64,000 bases of DNA from Scleroderma bovista (Eukaryota > Basidiomycota > Agaricomycetes > Boletales > Sclerodermataceae), in NCBI GenBank assembly GCA_037178675.1, contig JAYMGJ010000281.1, positions 62,001 through 126,000 on the forward strand, in the 5' to 3' direction. The translations under genes and the position numbers were made by a program. This document shows positions 59,174-64,000 of the stretch, one piece after another. The stretch's first letter is position 1; every line of letters begins with the position of its first letter. Below the pieces are notes generated by a model. That model saw only the letters and a list, made by a program, of their open reading frames with translations, searched no databases and was not told where the DNA came from.

Positions 59174-60298
59174 GGAGATGGATTTCAATATATCTTAATG
59201 CCGCTACATCATCGCTATGGAATCAATTTATTTACAAATCACTAGGCCTGTCACTTCCAAGCAACGATTCAACACTAAGTCAGATCATTTGCTTATTCAC
59301 TAACGAAATATCACGTCGCAAGGGTTACATCCACAAATGCACATTGCACATACAGAACTCGACCGAGTGAGCCACAGAAAGTATAACTTCAGAACGATGT
59401 CGCATTTTCGACCGGGACCAAACGCGCATGCTCACTTAGTACAGGATTTCACCAGCACAACGGAGTTCCACTACGCACACAATTCGCTGGGAATGGGTAA
59501 GCCCAACAATATTAATATTCGAAACCAGTGCGCTCTGTAGACTACGGCGAGCACCTGACTGTCTAGTTCTGAGTGTCGAGGCTCGGTCTCTCGGAGCGCT
59601 GCATGGATGGCTGTGCATAGATGTGCATACCTGTATGTGGCCACCTATGAATAATCGGACGGGAGGTGTGCAAATACGCACTACTTCCATGTGGACGGAA
59701 GCGGGTTCGGAATCAGAAGTGTGTGGGCGGGGACAATGGGGCGGAACACTGTTATCTACATTCGATGCGAGAAGTTTAGCCATTAACTCGAGTGCCAGTT
59801 GTGGGTTGGAGCGCTGTTGGAGGGTGTCTGAGATACAGACTGAGCATCTCTGAGCATGCACTCCATTGTCACACTCCCTCCCAGCTTCGTGAGTAGTACT
59901 GAGTACTACCAGGATAAGCTGTCCATGCAACGTCGTCAGATCACCTGCCTTGCACTATCATCACGAAACGTCCTGGAAAATGTTCGAAAGCGATTCCGGG
60001 GACGAAGCGTACACGATCTAGCAGACCTTACGAATGTCAAGGATAAAAAGGGTCAGTTCCTGGTCGACAAAGCTGACAACCATCCACCAGCCAGTGACAT
60101 AAGATGCACATCTACCCGCATCCATCAGCACCGAGAGACCCACTGACCAAGCTTAATAGAAAACCCACATACTTCCTGCCAACGCGTGTAAAACCAAGCA
60201 AGTTGAACCCAAAAAAAAACAGAACTTATGCATTACGTCAGCACCGATTCACACTCACCAGTGGACCAAAAATTAGAAACTTTCGTACAATACCATCC
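59174..60298. other. intergenic, no gene seen
   Basis: Open frames on both strands (for example 59436-59930 minus, 164 codons) have no recognised motif and no splice support. It presumably includes the 3' end of DHTKD1 copy C. Confidence 0.4.
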
Positions 60299-61816
60299 AT
60301 GGAAGGACAGATTGCCCACGGACGGATCGCATCAAATCAGCTGGAGGAGAACAACCGAGAGCCTTCCAGAACCCACACAGCTGTCGAAGCACAAGGTTCC
60401 CGAATCGAGGACACTCAGCGGAAGACACCTCCAATCGACCGCATTCCTGCCGAGATTCTTATATGCATCCTCGGGCTTGCCATCCAAACACCCTCACTTG
60501 TTTTTACCTAGCATGGCCATCGGAAGAAGGAATTAGCATGCGTGTCACGTAGATGGAGAGACATTATCCTCGACTCATCATGCTTCTGGAGCGTTATCAA
60601 CGTCGCCCCGAACTAGTCTCTGCGCACTATCAAAGAACATGTGGAAAGGAGTCGTGAATGTCTTCTAGACATCATCATCCATTCCTGGAGAGGCAGAACA
60701 GAATTAAATCTAAAGGCACTGAGCCCAATGCTTGATGAAGTGGTCCCTCACGTGCACTGCCGGTGGCATAGTCTTATTGTCTGGTGGGACAGTGACAGAT
60801 GTTTGTCTCTCCTGCTCGACAAATTGAGTGACTCCACTCTCCCTAGTCTCAAGTATGCAAATATCTGTGGATGCAGACCTTCTCACGTGGGTTTCCTCCG
60901 ACCGGAGAACGCTCCAGCGCTGGAGCGACTTCGACTAGCACTTGTTCCTCTCGATAGTTTTCCAGGTCAGAAATCGCCAGCAGCCTTCACCTTTCCTTCC
61001 CGGCTATTATCGCAGAAATTAACAACACTATCCCTTGCCATCATCCGCACCTATGATGCCTCGATTCAACCAAACAGTATCCTGTTGCCATTCCTAACGT
61101 CTCTCTCACTCGAAGTTGTCCAACCCCGGAGGCTGATAGAAGCGATAGTCGCCCCAAAGCTGGTGTCTTTTTCTTTCGCGAAGTACGACCCAATCAATTT
61201 GTCCACTGTCTTTAGTGGCTTGGATTCCAGGTTTAACAAGGTACGAGACCTTGTTCTGCGCAAGCCATTCGGGGACCAACAACGCGAAGATGTCGAGGCC
61301 GTTTGTTTAGCGTTTCCCAACGTGGAAAATGTAGAGATGACTATTCAACACTCTCAATAATTTTTTAATGTGTCCGGAGGCTTGGCCCTTGCAGACCACT
61401 GGCATCAGCTGCAGTGTCTGGTTCTCAATACTTCGGGGTATCTCCAGTCATTTAGATTCATTAACGTAAAGTCGTGGTTGAAGAGGCGCGAGGAACACTC
61501 GAAGTTACGCGTCGTATTCGCCAACTTTCCACTCAAGCTTTATCGCGAAGGGTACTTGGAGGAGTTTGCGGAATTTGTAAATATTCCATTAGCAAAGGGA
61601 TTGGAGCCAACACTACGAACAAAATCCTTACCGCGGTTGGTACGTGTTGCAGCTCTACATATCCCGCCTCAGTTTATCTTTCCCTACATAGAAATTCACC
61701 AATACCTTCAATGCTCTGGCAGACATTGCTTGCCAAGGTTCCCCAGTGAAGACCATTTCCCAGGACGAACAATGCGTGAAGTGCAAGGGTGGAAACGTCG
61801 TGGTTCGACATTTTGA
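60299..61816 (+). pseudogene. F-box/LRR-like pseudogene with three nonsense codons
   Basis: Reads in one frame from MEGQIAHGRIASNQLEENN through an F-box-like part (IDRIPAEILICILGLAIQ, LACVSRRWRDIILDSSCFW) and LRR-like segments (LPSLKYANICGCR, APALERLRLALVPL, FPNVENVEMTI) to a stop at 61816. That gives ~505 codons, like the 513-514-codon F-box genes at 36.7 and 39.9 kb. It is interrupted by in-frame stops at 60509-60511 (TAG), 60614-60616 (TAG) and 61358-61360 (TAA), with no frameshift. The first stop falls just where the live paralogs have AEHPKRKYELA. It is a diverged, inactivated member of the same family. A spliced or truncated product is possible but unsupported. Confidence 0.8.
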
Positions 61817-62303
61817 GTGCGAGCATTTAGCCACTGGTAGGGGAGTGAATGTATGTAGTATTTGCGAGTACTTTACATCTTCGGGCAAGTCTGGGACATT
61901 TTCTTGCTTTTTGGTATAATAGTTTACGAGGGTTGAAAATATGGAAACATGCAGACTCCTTCACCCGATGCTTCAAGTGAGGCGACATCCTAGGACCTGT
62001 AGTGATGGGAAATTCCGAGTGGCGGAGCGGTTAGTTTCTGAATGCATTCCGGCATATTGCACCCCGAAATTCATAATTGCCCCAGTCAAAAAGGAATGGA
62101 ACCAACTCTACTGGCAAATTCCCTCCTCCGGTTGGTTTCCGTTTCTGTGGAATGTCTCTGGTCCTGATCAGTCTCATCTCAATCCTCTCAAAGACAGTGT
62201 CGCGGTCTCCATATCGGATTACAGCAAGCCTACACACATAGATTAAGGTGTTAAACACAAATCTAGAACAACCATCTGTATGGATTTGCAGACAATGTCA
62301 TTA
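61817..62303. other. intergenic, no gene seen
   Basis: Spacer between the F-box pseudogene and the 3' end of the nucleoporin gene. A 101-codon frame (61941-62246) has no recognised domain. Confidence 0.4.
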
Positions 62304-64000
62304 CTACTTGTCAGCTTTGTATCGCAGGTCGAAAGCTAACGTAGTCATGGGCTTGATAGGCTGAATTGGTCCCCAATCAAAGCTAGGTGCAGCGGCAGGA
62401 GCCTCAACCACTGGTGTGGAGCTCTTCTTTAATGGAATCGGCTTTTGGTGATGTTTGGTTCCTCCGCGATGCCGTGAAACACTCGAAGAGGGTGAGTCCC
62501 CTAGGTCTGAAGGGGAAGCTGGAGACCAACTCGTAAATGTCGACGGGAAACTCATCACAGGTGTCGGCAGCGAGAAAAGACCAGTGGGGGTTTGCTGATC
62601 AGGTTTGACCGTGTTGGGCTTCTGCGGTGTTTGGAAGGATGTCGGGATAGATACTAAAGCGGCTTTGGTGTTTAGGAGGGGGGAGCTCCTTGTGGCTAAT
62701 AGCACTCGTTTAAGTTTTTGGGCAGAACGCTCGGCGTTCAATGCAACTGCTGTGGTCGCGGCGACATTGGGTGTGACGTTCAGCGGTCGTCTCGCTTGCG
62801 ATCCCGTCGAGCGTCGACTATGTAGGACGCCATCTGAGGAAATATCGAGATTATTTATTCGGCTGCGTAGGTTCCCCACGTCGTGTTGCTGCTGGCCAAT
62901 GGCAATGTCGATGTTACGTAGCGTCCGATTGATGGTGTCGAGCGAGGGAGGCCTATATACATGAGGTGAGCGTCAAATACGATCATGTTCCAGTATGTTG
63001 AACTTGCCTGAAGCTGGGTTTGCCTGTCTTGAATTCTTGAAGCCTCCTTTTCGAAGCTTGTAAGTGATCCTCCAATTTCTGCACGCGATCACAAACAGCC
63101 TGTCGACTATATGAATACCGCACGAAATAATTACCATAATACCTACTCGGATATCCCTTCGAAGTTGTGACTGGATCTCAAGATACTCAGGGCCAAGAGT
63201 ACGGACTTTCAACAATTTCGCGAACTCGTTATCAGTTCTCGCATTATCAAACCGCACGATTTCCTCCTTCTTAGTCAACGCTATTTTGGTCTCATTAGTA
63301 CATCATCGCGCTGCACCGAAAGTCGTCACGCACCCTTCAGCATATTGTTATCCAAATCTCGCAGGGCCTTTCGCAATGACACTCGCTGCTGCTTCAACTC
63401 TTTTAAATCCTCTTGGACAGTCAACAGGACACGGCCAAATTCTTTCATATCACCAAACATCCATTTCCCCGAATCACTCAGATCGAGTTTCGTATGCGTG
63501 ACCCCAGACGTTCTCCGACGTTCTGCAACTTGCCGTGAGGCAGTCGACGCAAGCACCCGGAGCTGTTCACACCTTAATTAGAATCCGCATGTCATGAACG
63601 AACAAAAACTTACGTTTTCCAGTTCCTTGGTTAAGGCAGAAAGGAGATTGGCACATTCAGCTTGCATTCCCTGCTCTGGCTTCGGCGCAGGCGCAGGAAA
63701 GGGCGTGGGCGTCGTGGACGGAGTAAAACTTGGTGTAGTTACAGGTGACGGTGATCTAGTTCCTCCGGACGGTAAGGGAGGTGCGAAAAGAGTCGGCGGC
63801 AGGGTAAACGGAGGAGTTGAAGGCTTCGATGGGGGCGGAGTGATATCCCCCAATTTCATTGGCGCACCGAACAAGGCCGAGGTCGGAGAACCTAGATTGA
63901 ACGATGGAACGGAAGCAGGGAAGGAGAAAGGCGCGAGTATCGAAGCAGCGGAATCAGGGGTAGACACAGGGAACGGACTTGCACTCATGCCTGGTTTAGG
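62304..64000 (-). CDS. nucleoporin of Nup159/Nup214 type, C-terminal part (gene continues past the window)
   Basis: Reads leftwards and enters from beyond 64000. The first visible exon is Pro/Ser/Phe-rich and disordered (APFSFPASVPSFNLGSP, FAPPLPSGG). A coiled-coil segment follows, split by several short introns: MQAECANLLSALTKELEN, SDSGKWMFGDMKEFGRVLLT, LKELKQQRVSLRKALRDLD, LGPEYLEIQSQLRRDIR and QASKRRLQEFKTGKPSFRPP. A Ser/Pro-rich tail (LFSLPTPVMSFPSTFTSW) ends FDLRYKADK at TAG (62304-62306). A disordered, Phe-containing region before a C-terminal coiled coil is the arrangement of the cytoplasmic-face nucleoporin Nup159/Nup214, which docks the mRNA-export helicase Dbp5 through its missing N-terminal propeller. 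A different coiled-coil nucleoporin cannot be excluded. The N-terminal domain is outside the window. Confidence 0.65.

Noticed and set aside
59436..59930. 164-codon minus-strand gene
   Set aside because: No domain, signal peptide or splice support, and a competing open frame lies on the other strand.
1..64000. CRISPR arrays, bacterial-style operons or rRNA genes
   Set aside because: Intron-rich eukaryotic genes throughout; no regularly spaced repeats and no rRNA-like sequence seen.

Overview
The window reads as nuclear DNA of a mushroom-forming basidiomycete (Agaricomycetes). The genes carry many 45-70 bp GT-AG introns. The families present are typical of that group: class I hydrophobins, F-box/leucine-rich proteins, a FunK1 kinase remnant and a Crinkler remnant. 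All names rest on motif recognition by eye, and splice sites were read by hand.

Layout. 0-5.8 kb: three minus-strand metabolic genes, a Pyp1-like HAD phosphatase, myo-inositol oxygenase and an aldo-keto reductase. The last two could carry inositol through D-glucuronate to L-gulonate. 5.8-8.5 kb: no gene seen. 8.5-9.8 kb: an F-box gene, divergent from a 14-exon DDX60-type Ski2-like helicase (10.4-16.6 kb). 17.5-18.9 kb: a broken FunK1 kinase. 20.0-23.2 kb: three tandem P-loop GTPases without the Walker A lysine. 24.6-28.7 kb: an intact DHTKD1-type 2-oxo acid dehydrogenase E1 gene (copy A). 30.5-34.1 kb: two class I hydrophobins with a transposon-like 119 bp repeat and a nested hairpin between them. 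36.7-41.5 kb: two tandem F-box/LRR genes. 42.2-42.8 kb: a Crinkler N-terminal pseudogene. 43-48 kb: gene-poor, with a second, inverted, identical copy of the 119 bp repeat. 48.1-59.2 kb: two further DHTKD1 paralogs (B and C) on a roughly 7 kb tandem duplication, with a small NCQxW protein gene between them. 60.3-61.8 kb: an F-box pseudogene with three nonsense codons. 62.3-64.0 kb: the 3' part of a nucleoporin gene (Nup159/Nup214 type) that runs off the window.

The region is dominated by local duplication and divergence: GTPase x3, hydrophobin x2, F-box x2 plus a dead copy, DHTKD1 x3. The most striking result is that DHTKD1 copies B and C keep full-length splicable genes but have lost two signature motifs that copy A retains. 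They look like E1-fold proteins with altered or absent dehydrogenase chemistry. The lysine-less GTPase trio is the second point worth following.
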